DNA from: an uncultured Bacteroidales bacterium
Lineage (GTDB): Bacteria; Bacteroidota; Bacteroidia; Bacteroidales; Marinilabiliaceae
DNA: 15,026 bases
Direction of reading: 5' to 3'
Assembly: GCA_937892095.1 (NCBI GenBank)
Contig: CALAVC010000002.1
Location: 1-15,026, forward strand
In this document: piece after piece, positions 1-6,420 of the stretch
Numbering within the stretch: the first letter of the stretch is position 1
How the letters are laid out: each line of letters starts with the position of its first letter
Notes under the pieces: model-generated
What the model was told of the DNA's origin: nothing
The model's input: the letters and a program-made list of their open reading frames with translations, nothing else
Databases searched by the model: none
Translations under genes and position numbers: made by a program

Positions 1-264
1 ATTTTTTTCGCATCTCCCTGTAACCTTTCCGCCATTTCTGACACTAAGGGTAAAACGAACAAAACATTTAAGAAATGCAATATCGACGTTGAAACGCTTA
101 TAAAACTTTCGCGCATTTTGCAACACAACGTTTTTCAAGACATTGCAAATCAGATGGATGAAAAATACTGTCTAAAATCATTAGACAGTATGTCTGAAAA
201 CTTGTTGCAGAATGTCGAAAAACTCGATACAGAAAAAGTTGGAGGAGAGGAAGATAGCGAGTAA
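1..264 (+). CDS. 3' fragment of an unknown protein (or small ORF with obscure start)
   Basis: Frame 1 is open from the first base to TAA at 262-264, so an upstream start outside the window is possible. The product reads as a short helical, acidic protein ending in GGEEDSE. The only in-frame ATG is at 154 and a TTG lies at 118, so a complete gene in the window would be very short. The stretch 16-47 is also a promoter-like repeat that is intergenic in its second copy, which argues that real coding may begin only after about position 75. An ATG at 75 opens another frame but stops after five codons. I do not recognise the product. The call rests on the open frame and protein-like composition only. 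Confidence 0.35.
   Translation: MFFASPCNLSAISDTKGKTNKTFKKCNIDVETLIKLSRILQHNVFQDIANQMDEKYCLKSLDSMSENLLQNVEKLDTEKVGGEEDSE
16..47 (+). promoter_or_regulatory. 32-bp repeat copy 1, ECF-sigma-like promoter candidate
   Basis: This element matches 1100-1131 at 31 of 32 positions by hand alignment; the one difference is G versus A in the TGTAACC/TATAACC part. It carries a GTAACC block and, further on, TGACACTAA. That layout resembles Bacteroidota ECF-sigma promoters with an AAC-type -35 and a short -10. Downstream, within 300-450 bp, lie the small membrane protein and the secreted protein. The promoter role is inferred; the repeat itself is directly visible. Confidence 0.4.
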
Positions 265-307
265 ATTTGTAACGAGAATGAATGTTTAACTAATAAATAT
301 AAGAACA

Positions 308-472
308 ATGAAATTCTTACGCATACTTTGGGATCTTTGCGGCATTTACGCATTTATTAAAATGTTTGCCGACAGCAAAGGTGACGTTCCTTTCATTCTG
401 GGAGCGTTAATAGGTCTTATCCTTTTTTGTGGATTGCCGACATATTTCTGTTTCAGAGAGAAAAAGGATTAA
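308..472 (+). CDS. small putative membrane protein, 54 aa
   Basis: ATG at 308 to TAA at 470-472 encodes a 54-residue protein. It begins MKFLRILWDLCGIYAFIKMF and contains a strong hydrophobic segment (about residues 28-49, FILGALIGLILFCGLPTYFC) followed by a basic tail, REKKD. It is probably a single-pass or re-entrant inner-membrane microprotein. The stop lies 12 bp upstream of the ATG of the next, secreted protein in the same direction, suggesting co-transcription. There is no recognisable Shine-Dalgarno site, as is usual in this phylum. No family is recognised. Its hydrophobic pattern and close spacing support it as real. Confidence 0.5.
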   Translation: MKFLRILWDLCGIYAFIKMFADSKGDVPFILGALIGLILFCGLPTYFCFREKKD

Positions 473-484
473 TTTGTTGAAGCA

Positions 485-1087
485 ATGAAAAAGACTATCA
501 TCTTATGTTTGCTCCTTGTTTTGTGTACCTCTCTGTTTGCACAAAACAAGGAGTATCATTTTGCCAACGCTTTTACAATCAAAGTGTCGGACAAAATGGA
601 ACTGAAAAATCCTGATGACCCTTACTCTCATATTATAGGTTCGTCAAACGATGGGACAATCATTTTTCAACAAAAGGGACTTTCCAAAATGTCGCAGAGT
701 GCATTTCAAACATATTGTCGTATAATGATGAAGTGCTTTGACGAGCCCAACGGTGAGCTGCCGTCTGTGGGAGACGATTGGAATGATTATTTTGACAGTT
801 CCGATTTGTACGACTTTCAACAAGCGGCATACGATGAACTCGCACCACCTCAAAAGATGGTTACAAAACCTGAAGCATCATTTGTGAAAACAAAAAATTT
901 CCAGTGTATCCAAGTACGATATGTACGCACTGGCGACAAGGGAAATGTTACGGTTAAAATTTATTATTTTTTCAACCGATATAAGGCTGTCAAAATGATA
1001 ACAAGTTACCGAATTTCAGATGGTTATATTTGGTCAAATGTTGTTGATGAAGCATTCAAATCGTTTAAGTGGGATAAAATTTATTGA
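485..1087 (+). CDS. secreted protein of unknown function, 200 aa
   Basis: The product starts with a clear Sec signal peptide (MKKTIILCLLLVLC, h-region to about residue 18, likely cleavage after LFAQ at residue 20), so it should be exported to the periplasm or beyond. There is no lipobox at the cleavage point. The mature part is about 180 residues, mixed alpha/beta, rich in aromatic residues and ending in an SFKW-type strand. There are no catalytic motifs I can name. It follows the 54-aa membrane protein by 12 bp. It ends 12 bp before the second copy of the 32-bp promoter-like repeat, so the repeat separates it from the next gene. I do not recognise the family. Confidence 0.85.
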   Translation: MKKTIILCLLLVLCTSLFAQNKEYHFANAFTIKVSDKMELKNPDDPYSHIIGSSNDGTIIFQQKGLSKMSQSAFQTYCRIMMKCFDEPNGELPSVGDDWNDYFDSSDLYDFQQAAYDELAPPQKMVTKPEASFVKTKNFQCIQVRYVRTGDKGNVTVKIYYFFNRYKAVKMITSYRISDGYIWSNVVDEAFKSFKWDKIY

Positions 1088-1099
1088 TTTTTTATTTTC

Positions 1100-1131
1100 C
1101 CCTATAACCTTTCCGCCATTTCTGACACTAA
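1100..1131 (+). promoter_or_regulatory. 32-bp repeat copy 2, ECF-sigma-like promoter candidate
   Basis: Nearly identical to 16-47 (31 of 32 bases). It lies between the stop of the secreted protein and the ATG of the YwqK/MORN-like repeat protein at 1167, an ideal promoter position with a leader of roughly 30 nt. It contains TATAACC and TGACACTAA blocks, similar in layout to ECF-sigma promoters of Bacteroidota. The frame of the following gene is open through the element, but the frame differs from copy 1, so it is not a conserved coding segment. The sigma class is inferred. Confidence 0.45.
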
Positions 1132-1166
1132 TATCAAAAGTCAAACCAATAAAAACTTCATCGAAA

Positions 1167-3419
1167 ATGAAAACTACAATCATCATCGCAGTGATGGCAA
1201 TCCTCAGCGTTGCCACCTGCACAGCGCAGAACCTCAGGGACACAATCTATTACGACGAGGATTGGGAAATTGTGAAATCGAAAGCCGAAGCCTCCTTCTA
1301 CCGCCTCTACAACGCCTCCGACAAGTCCGCCAGTCGCAAGCCGTACAAGGACTACTACATCGACGGACGGTTGCAGGGCGAGGGCTACAGCGTGTGGCGA
1401 AACGGCGAAATGCTCGATGACGGTCCACAAAAAGACTACCACGAAAACGGCAAACTCCGTCAGACATGGACGATGAAAATGGGCAAAATGGACGGCAAAA
1501 GCATAAAATACGATTCCACAGGTGCAATCTTACGAGAATTCAATTACAAAAACAACCTTCTTGACGGCAAGCAAACCCAATATTTGGACGGCGAAGTGGA
1601 TTTGGAAGACTACTTTGTTGACGGTCTGATGCAGAAAGAAATCAGATATTCGGACGGCGAAATTAGAAGAGAATTTGCGCTTGTCAGCCGTCAAGACACC
1701 ACATTCATCGCCAACGACACATGGTATCTCAGAGCGGACGAAGATTCGCTTATTGGTAAACGCTCAACAGACAAAATCTACGACTTCAATCCGACGATTT
1801 GGGAATATGCCTTCCAAATGTTTTATGTAGATCTGGCGGATTTTGAATACGACGAAGAGCATAGTTTTGCTGGTTATGGCGCAATTTCAGAAAGGCACAG
1901 CAAATTTCAGGAGTTTGACCGTAAAGGTCGAATCGTAAAAGAAGGACAATATGATTTTGGAGAAAAAATTGGAAAGTGGACTATCTACGACTATTCTCAA
2001 AACTACTTTTGCGTAGATGATTACGACGATGATGACGCTGCAAGATTATATTACACACTTGACAAAAAGCTGTTTTCTGGGCTTATAACCACGTATGACA
2101 ATGATGCTAAAATCGAATTGAACATTAAGGATGGCATTCGTCGCGGACCTTATACAGCCTACCATTACAATGATGGCGAACTATTTATGAAATATTTTGG
2201 AAATTTTGACAATGACGGCAAAGAGGACGGATATTTTCACGGTGAATTTGAGATTAACGGTGAGTGGAAGACTGTGGATTTCAGCAACTACAAACACGGT
2301 GTCAAGCATGGCGAATGGCGTGAAATCAAAGGCGATTCGATAATCTTCAAAAATTACAACAACGGCGAACTCGACGGCGATTTCCAAATCCGTATAGTAC
2401 ATTCAAAGGAGGAATATGCAAAAGAAAAAGACAGCCTTTGGCACGTTGTAACCGACGGCGCATACAAAAACGGCAAGCGCACAGGTCATTGGTGGATTGT
2501 TACAGACAGACGACTTGAACAAAACGCGCGCGAAGGCGATTATGTGGACGGGAAATCGGAGGGCGAATGGATTTTTTATGGACCATATTCATCGGACGGA
2601 TATATTATTGAAGATCAGATAAATGCAATTGTCAATTTTAAAAACGGCAACAGAGAAGGCAAAGCAGTAATCTTCAAAAACAAGTCAAACGCGCCTTTCA
2701 AAGATTCCATCGACATAGTGGCACATTTCAAAAATAATGAACTTGACGGCTCATACGAACAGCACGACAACGACGGAAACATCATTGTAGAGGGCAACAA
2801 TTCCAACGGCGACCGCGTTGGCGAATGGACGTTCAAATACCTTGACGAAAAGATTTACAAGACAAGGAATTACGACGAAAAAAACATAGTTGAGCGATTC
2901 TACACCCTCGACGGCAAACCCTACACCGGCAAGCACACCGAACCATACGAACAAGAGTACGACGACGACCCCGACACGATTGTCTATACAATCAAAAAAT
3001 CTCTGACACAGCAAGTTGAGTTCATCGACAGCAAAACTGGCAAAGTGTTGCAGACGACAAAATTCAAAAAAGGATTGCCGATAGAAGAATTATCTTTGCT
3101 TCCCAAATTGAAAATCGGCATCGGAAGTGATTTTTTCGATGCCAATTATTTCAAACAAAATTGTAACTTTGGAGATGAAAAAGAATTGAAAGATATGGAA
3201 AATAAAGGACATACATACTCATATCTCGACCGCGCAATCTCAACCCTTGCTTGGGACAATGCGGCGTTAACAGAATTGAATAACCTTGTAAAAGACATAG
3301 AAAATGGAAAACGAATTTTTAAACGATTTTGCAAAAGAGGCTCATACGCTTTTAAGTCAAGCGGTTCGAGAGCAACAAAAGCATCCATTATCCTACGAGA
3401 AAGCTCGGATGCAAGTTGA
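1167..3419 (+). CDS. secreted YwqK/MORN-like repeat protein, 750 aa
   Basis: The start is placed at ATG 1167 because it begins a textbook signal peptide (MKTTIIIAVMAILSVATCTA, cut before QNL); the frame is open upstream to 1020 but that part overlaps the previous gene and the promoter-like repeat. Almost the whole mature protein consists of degenerate repeats built on DG-x-x-x-G-x-W-x-x-Y and x-NG-x-L cores (for example VDGKSEGEWIFYG, NGKRTGHWWIV, NSNGDRVGEWTFKY). These are typical of MORN-like repeats and of the YwqK antitoxin family. It is probably a periplasmic or surface protein-binding scaffold; an immunity role is only a family analogy. The last ~39 codons overlap the next gene in another frame and look out of frame (IFKRFCKRGSYAFKSSG), suggesting a lost stop or a late frameshift. 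Confidence 0.85.
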   Translation: MKTTIIIAVMAILSVATCTAQNLRDTIYYDEDWEIVKSKAEASFYRLYNASDKSASRKPYKDYYIDGRLQGEGYSVWRNGEMLDDGPQKDYHENGKLRQTWTMKMGKMDGKSIKYDSTGAILREFNYKNNLLDGKQTQYLDGEVDLEDYFVDGLMQKEIRYSDGEIRREFALVSRQDTTFIANDTWYLRADEDSLIGKRSTDKIYDFNPTIWEYAFQMFYVDLADFEYDEEHSFAGYGAISERHSKFQEFDRKGRIVKEGQYDFGEKIGKWTIYDYSQNYFCVDDYDDDDAARLYYTLDKKLFSGLITTYDNDAKIELNIKDGIRRGPYTAYHYNDGELFMKYFGNFDNDGKEDGYFHGEFEINGEWKTVDFSNYKHGVKHGEWREIKGDSIIFKNYNNGELDGDFQIRIVHSKEEYAKEKDSLWHVVTDGAYKNGKRTGHWWIVTDRRLEQNAREGDYVDGKSEGEWIFYGPYSSDGYIIEDQINAIVNFKNGNREGKAVIFKNKSNAPFKDSIDIVAHFKNNELDGSYEQHDNDGNIIVEGNNSNGDRVGEWTFKYLDEKIYKTRNYDEKNIVERFYTLDGKPYTGKHTEPYEQEYDDDPDTIVYTIKKSLTQQVEFIDSKTGKVLQTTKFKKGLPIEELSLLPKLKIGIGSDFFDANYFKQNCNFGDEKELKDMENKGHTYSYLDRAISTLAWDNAALTELNNLVKDIENGKRIFKRFCKRGSYAFKSSGSRATKASIILRESSDAS

Positions 3420-3873
3420 ACTTGCCATAGATAGGATAATTCTACACAATATGTATTTTCCCGACACTTCAATCAAAGTTGAAGGATTTGGACGGACAGA
3501 TTACGGCGACTTTCAAATCATTGTCAGTCAACCATTCGTAATCGGCATTAAACCCGAACTTGACGACATAAAAAAAGTTATCGAACTTTACGGCTTCACA
3601 CAGCAACGCACCCCGACAACCTACAAAAACGACCACTACGTCATCAGCGACCTTCATCAAGGCAACGTTCTGCATGTAACTGACTTCTACGGCAATCCGC
3701 TGTATATGTCAAACGGACTTCCTTTGTTGGCGTTCATAGACACAGATATGCGTTTCAACACACCAGACCAAGGCAAAGACGGAAAGTACGTGGTGGATAA
3801 TGGGATTGTGTGGAAAAACAAAAAAATAAAAAATGGACAGAACTCAAACAAAATCCAAAACTATTCTTTCTGA
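3304..3873 (+). CDS. polyvalent-protein kinase-like C-lobe protein, 189 aa
   Basis: Residues 48-151 carry the signature order of the Ser/Thr/Tyr-kinase-like domain found in polyvalent proteins: LHNMYFPDT (48-55), EGFG (60-63), SQPFV (75-79), ISDLHQGNVL (114-123) and LAFIDTDMRF (142-151). D116/H118/N121 would form the catalytic-loop equivalent and D146 the metal-binding Asp. The nucleotide-binding N-lobe is missing: residues 1-40 are a helix instead, so this may be a truncated or split kinase. Start 3304 overlaps the previous gene by 116 bp; ATG 3409 would reduce this to 11 bp but removes the helix. The C-terminus runs through an A-rich tract into the next gene (41-bp overlap). The family assignment is from motif memory; activity is untested. 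Confidence 0.7.
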   Translation: MENEFLNDFAKEAHTLLSQAVREQQKHPLSYEKARMQVELAIDRIILHNMYFPDTSIKVEGFGRTDYGDFQIIVSQPFVIGIKPELDDIKKVIELYGFTQQRTPTTYKNDHYVISDLHQGNVLHVTDFYGNPLYMSNGLPLLAFIDTDMRFNTPDQGKDGKYVVDNGIVWKNKKIKNGQNSNKIQNYSF

Positions 3874-4069
3874 AAAACAAGAACTGCTAATCGGTGGTCT
3901 TAAACTCTTGGATTTGGAAAAAGACAACATCATTACGGTTGGTCTTATGCTGCGCACGGATTCGCAAATCATGGAAATGCTTGAATGGTTTTCCGAAAAT
4001 TTTAAGAGAAACATAATGCCATCCCAGGAGCAAGTCATGGACAAAGCACAAGAAATATATCAGAAATGA
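3833..4069 (+). CDS. small hypothetical protein, 78 aa
   Basis: ATG 3833 to TGA 4067-4069. The protein has three likely helices: a polar start (TQTKSKTIL), a hydrophobic LLIGGLKLLDLEKDNIITV stretch, and an amphipathic MEMLEWFSENFK helix, then PSQEQVMDKAQEIYQK. No transmembrane segment is convincing and no motif is recognised. It overlaps the kinase-like gene by 41 bp. Immediately before its ATG lies an in-frame TAA (3827-3829) plus AAA, so the start is well bounded. Its position between two kinase-like genes suggests a partner or regulator, but this is inference. Confidence 0.6.
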   Translation: MDRTQTKSKTILSEKQELLIGGLKLLDLEKDNIITVGLMLRTDSQIMEMLEWFSENFKRNIMPSQEQVMDKAQEIYQK

Positions 4070-4135
4070 AACTAACATATTGAAATGATATAACACCTTA
4101 ACTTGTGAATATGCAACAATTAATAACAAAAATGT

Positions 4136-4315
4136 ATGGAACAACAGAACATTATTGGGAAAAACGAATATTGGAAAGAGCAAGACAAGATGACTCAGCA
4201 ATTATTCGAGTTTTGGCAGAAACAGCCGCCAGTATCTCTTGACGAAGCAATCCGACAACACAAGGAGTGGGAAATAAAACTCAAAACATTGGAACGACAA
4301 TCAGACAAGAACTAA
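4136..4315 (+). CDS. small hypothetical protein, 59 aa
   Basis: ATG 4136 to TAA 4313-4315. It encodes a highly charged, Gln/Lys/Glu-rich helical microprotein (MEQQNIIGKNEYWKEQDKM ... LFEFWQKQPPVSLDEAIRQH ... LERQSDKN). It contains an amphipathic helix, a PPVSLDEA turn and a second helix, with no signal peptide or membrane segment. It overlaps the following kinase-like gene by 49 bp if that gene starts at GTG 4267. An AAGGAG sequence at 4262-4267 inside it could serve the next gene. No family is recognised. The sensible amino-acid pattern and cluster position support translation. Confidence 0.45.
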   Translation: MEQQNIIGKNEYWKEQDKMTQQLFEFWQKQPPVSLDEAIRQHKEWEIKLKTLERQSDKN

Positions 4316-4845
4316 AAAATGTCGCTAACAAAAATGATCTGTGGATTAGTGATATTTCCACAATTTCTTACACCCAAAAAGCGTTAAGCGTTGATAGCGC
4401 AGAAAGCATTGTGTATCTATGCAAAGACGGCAAAAATGTAATAAAACTTAACAGGATGTCATTTGTCAATAATATTGAAAGTGTTTACAAATTTATTGAT
4501 CGATTATATTCAAACGATGAATTCTCCACAAATTACACTGCATATCAATTGTTGGGATTCGCTAACGACATTTTTGGAGAAGTCTGTATTGTGTTAAAAC
4601 AGCCGTTCATACCCAATATCACGCCAACCACACAAAAGCAGATAAACGAAGATTTGACAAAAAGAGGGTTTCGAAGAATTAAATATGGAATGGCTAAACG
4701 CTGTTGGACAAACGGTTTTATCACAATAGAAGATGCAAAAACCAAAAATGTTGCAACATACAACGGTGTGTTTCTATATTACGACATAATAACACAACAC
4801 GCCACCCAGAGGATTATTGAACTGTATCAAATGGAATTGGAATAA
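4267..4845 (+). CDS. polyvalent-protein kinase-like protein with degenerate catalytic loop, 192 aa
   Basis: This protein is a divergent relative of the 3304-3873 product and keeps the N-lobe that the other lacks. SIVYLCKDGKNVIKLN (47-62) gives a beta-strand/Lys core with K60 as the likely ATP-binding Lys, YQLLGFA (93-99) and KQPF (111-114) follow, and FITIEDAKTKNV (151-162) takes the place of ISDLHxGNV. D156, N161 and D173 (LYYDIIT) align with the catalytic-loop and metal-binding positions, but the His is replaced by Lys/Thr, so it may be a pseudokinase. The only usable start after the in-frame TGA at 4240 is GTG 4267, preceded by no clear spaced RBS. It ends 29 bp before the convergent ATPase/nuclease gene. 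Confidence 0.65.
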   Translation: MGNKTQNIGTTIRQELKNVANKNDLWISDISTISYTQKALSVDSAESIVYLCKDGKNVIKLNRMSFVNNIESVYKFIDRLYSNDEFSTNYTAYQLLGFANDIFGEVCIVLKQPFIPNITPTTQKQINEDLTKRGFRRIKYGMAKRCWTNGFITIEDAKTKNVATYNGVFLYYDIITQHATQRIIELYQMELE

Positions 4846-4874
4846 AGGCATGGGTGATGTTGGATTAAAAATTT

Positions 4875-6227
4875 TCAATTCTCCACTTTCCAATCCACAA
4901 TATTCTTCTCCGTGCTCGAAAAACTTACGCCTACTTTCACAATCTTTCTGTTGTCCATCTTGAAACGTCCGGCGTAGTTTTTCGTATCAATCTGATTGAG
5001 TGCCGTCTGTGCATCTTGATCGATCTTGAACTCAAAAATATATACGTAAGTTTTGTTGATGAGAATTGCGTCGGCGCGACCTTTTGAAAAATGCGGCTCG
5101 GCGATGATGTACTCGCCCAAAATACTGAAAACCAAGAATATGACATTCTGAAAATCACGCTCAATAAGTTTCGCACTCTTGTCGTTTGCATACGGCAAAG
5201 TGCAGAACAAAGCCTTCAAACGCTCGATGACACTTTCAACATCACCACGGCGAAAATCAGCAAGAAACTTGGAATAAGCGAACCCATTTGGCAACTCGCT
5301 CGGACCATAAAACTCCCTGGCAAGCGATTTGAAAAAACTCATCTCAACCTCATAATTCGGGAATCCTAAAATGTAAAGCCGTTCCTCGTCAATATATTCT
5401 TTTATAGTGAGATAGCCCGTGTAATACAGCAACGGCACAAGGTCGGTTTGCACCTCATCGTCCTTGTAATCCTTCAATTCGTCCTTGCCATATTCAACAT
5501 CATTTTTCAGCGTTGTGATGTCAAAATACGAATTGTGAATGCGCTTCATCAAAACCGTCGGAGTGCCAGTGTTGTACCAATAATTTTGGAAATCATGCTT
5601 CATAAACGCATTGAAAAGGCTGACAGGATTAAAAACTTTGACACCATTTTCGTGGAAGCGGTAACAGTCGTACCATTTTTTAAGCAAGTCAAGCATTTCG
5701 TCAAAAGGAACACCTTTGTCGTCGGCAAATGCCTGAATATCATCATTAAAATAAGCCAACAACTCCTCGTGAGTAACGCCGCAAATTCCCGAAAAATATT
5801 TGTCAAGCGAAATATCCACAGGCTGGTTGTTTCCGCTGAAAATCGTAGTCTTTGCAAACTTGGTCACGCCTGTCAAAAACGCAAACCTAACGTATTTGTC
5901 AGCCGATTTCAGGACGGAGAAAAATCCACGGTAAATACCCTTGTCGGTATCCAAATCAACGCTGTTAATCAAAGGGTTATCATATTCATCGACAATAATT
6001 GCCGTGCCAAGCCCAGTCTTTTCATAGACGGCTTGAAGGTCGTATTCAAACCGAATAGAAAGTATGAGGCTTTCTTTTTTTATTTGGTCTATTTCCTCGA
6101 CTTTTATTAACGTTTCGTCGAACACAATTCCGTTTTCATTTTCAAAATTGGCAAGTGCGGTTTTGAGTTTGGAAACCAACATTGCCGACCCATGGCGCAT
6201 ACCGCACGCCAGCACAATTGATGCCAA
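4875..6227 (-). CDS. 5'-truncated AAA-ATPase-like / PD-(D/E)XK nuclease family protein
   Basis: This belongs to the abundant Bacteroidota family with an N-terminal AAA-ATPase-like domain and a C-terminal PD-(D/E)XK (PDDEXK_9-type) nuclease fold. Visible motifs are Walker B AIIVDEYDNPL (76-86), the LTGVTKFAK block (118-126), FNPVSLFNAF (199-208), TGYLTI (270-275), and the nuclease core GRADAILI (383-390) with EFK (399-401) and a following Gln (ALNQI). Complete members are usually over 500 aa and begin with a Walker A block like RPRRFGKSL. That part (~100 residues) is missing here. The first ~16 residues (MASIVLACGMRHGSA) are antisense to the receptor fragment and probably foreign, so native sequence begins near M16 (position 6182). 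ATPase function is presumably lost; the nuclease core looks intact. Confidence 0.75.
   Translation of the reverse strand: MASIVLACGMRHGSAMLVSKLKTALANFENENGIVFDETLIKVEEIDQIKKESLILSIRFEYDLQAVYEKTGLGTAIIVDEYDNPLINSVDLDTDKGIYRGFFSVLKSADKYVRFAFLTGVTKFAKTTIFSGNNQPVDISLDKYFSGICGVTHEELLAYFNDDIQAFADDKGVPFDEMLDLLKKWYDCYRFHENGVKVFNPVSLFNAFMKHDFQNYWYNTGTPTVLMKRIHNSYFDITTLKNDVEYGKDELKDYKDDEVQTDLVPLLYYTGYLTIKEYIDEERLYILGFPNYEVEMSFFKSLAREFYGPSELPNGFAYSKFLADFRRGDVESVIERLKALFCTLPYANDKSAKLIERDFQNVIFLVFSILGEYIIAEPHFSKGRADAILINKTYVYIFEFKIDQDAQTALNQIDTKNYAGRFKMDNRKIVKVGVSFSSTEKNIVDWKVEN
6183..6190. other. recombination or assembly junction
   Basis: Recognisable ATPase/nuclease sequence (minus strand) stops at about 6182 and recognisable TonB-receptor sequence (plus strand) starts at about 6187. 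Both genes are 5'-truncated at essentially the same point. I see no insertion-sequence end, target-site duplication or tRNA here. Confidence 0.65.
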
Positions 6228-6417
6228 TGCTTCTTATAAATTCGACTTTGGCAAAGTACGTGCTACCGTATCGGGCAATGTCAACAACCTACTCAACTAT
6301 CACTACATAACCAAGGCTTGGAATCCAAGCGTAACCTCCGATGCCAACGAAGACAACATCTATTGTTTCTTCAATATGGGTCGCAACTGCTCTGTCCGTC
6401 TAAAACTCAACTTCTAA
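6187..6417 (+). pseudogene. TonB-dependent receptor, C-terminal remnant
   Basis: About 76 codons match the end of a TonB-dependent outer-membrane receptor: DPWRIPHASTIDANASYKF, then FGKVRATVSGNVNNLLNYHY, and a last beta-strand SVRLKLNF ending in Phe, as outer-membrane barrels do. Full receptors are around 700-1000 residues, so nearly the whole gene (plug, TonB box, most of the barrel, signal peptide) is missing. The frame is open further left to 6064, but that sequence is antisense to the truncated ATPase/nuclease gene. The stop is 3 bp before the lipoprotein ATG, so the receptor and the lipoprotein once formed an operon. It cannot be functional as seen here. Confidence 0.75.
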
Positions 6418-6420
6418 CCT

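Noticed and set aside
1020..1166. N-terminal extension of the YwqK-like protein
   Set aside because: Overlaps the previous gene and the promoter-like repeat; a clear signal peptide begins at 1167.
5448..6110. 220-codon plus-strand open frame
   Set aside because: Antisense to the ATPase/nuclease gene, whose conserved motifs are on the other strand.
6064..6186. 5' part of the open frame containing the receptor remnant
   Set aside because: It is the antisense of the ATPase/nuclease gene; receptor-like residues begin only near 6187.
1..6190. Transposon, integrase or CRISPR array explaining the accessory region
   Set aside because: No transposase or integrase motifs, terminal inverted repeats, or regularly spaced repeats were seen; the only repeat is the two-copy 32-bp element.
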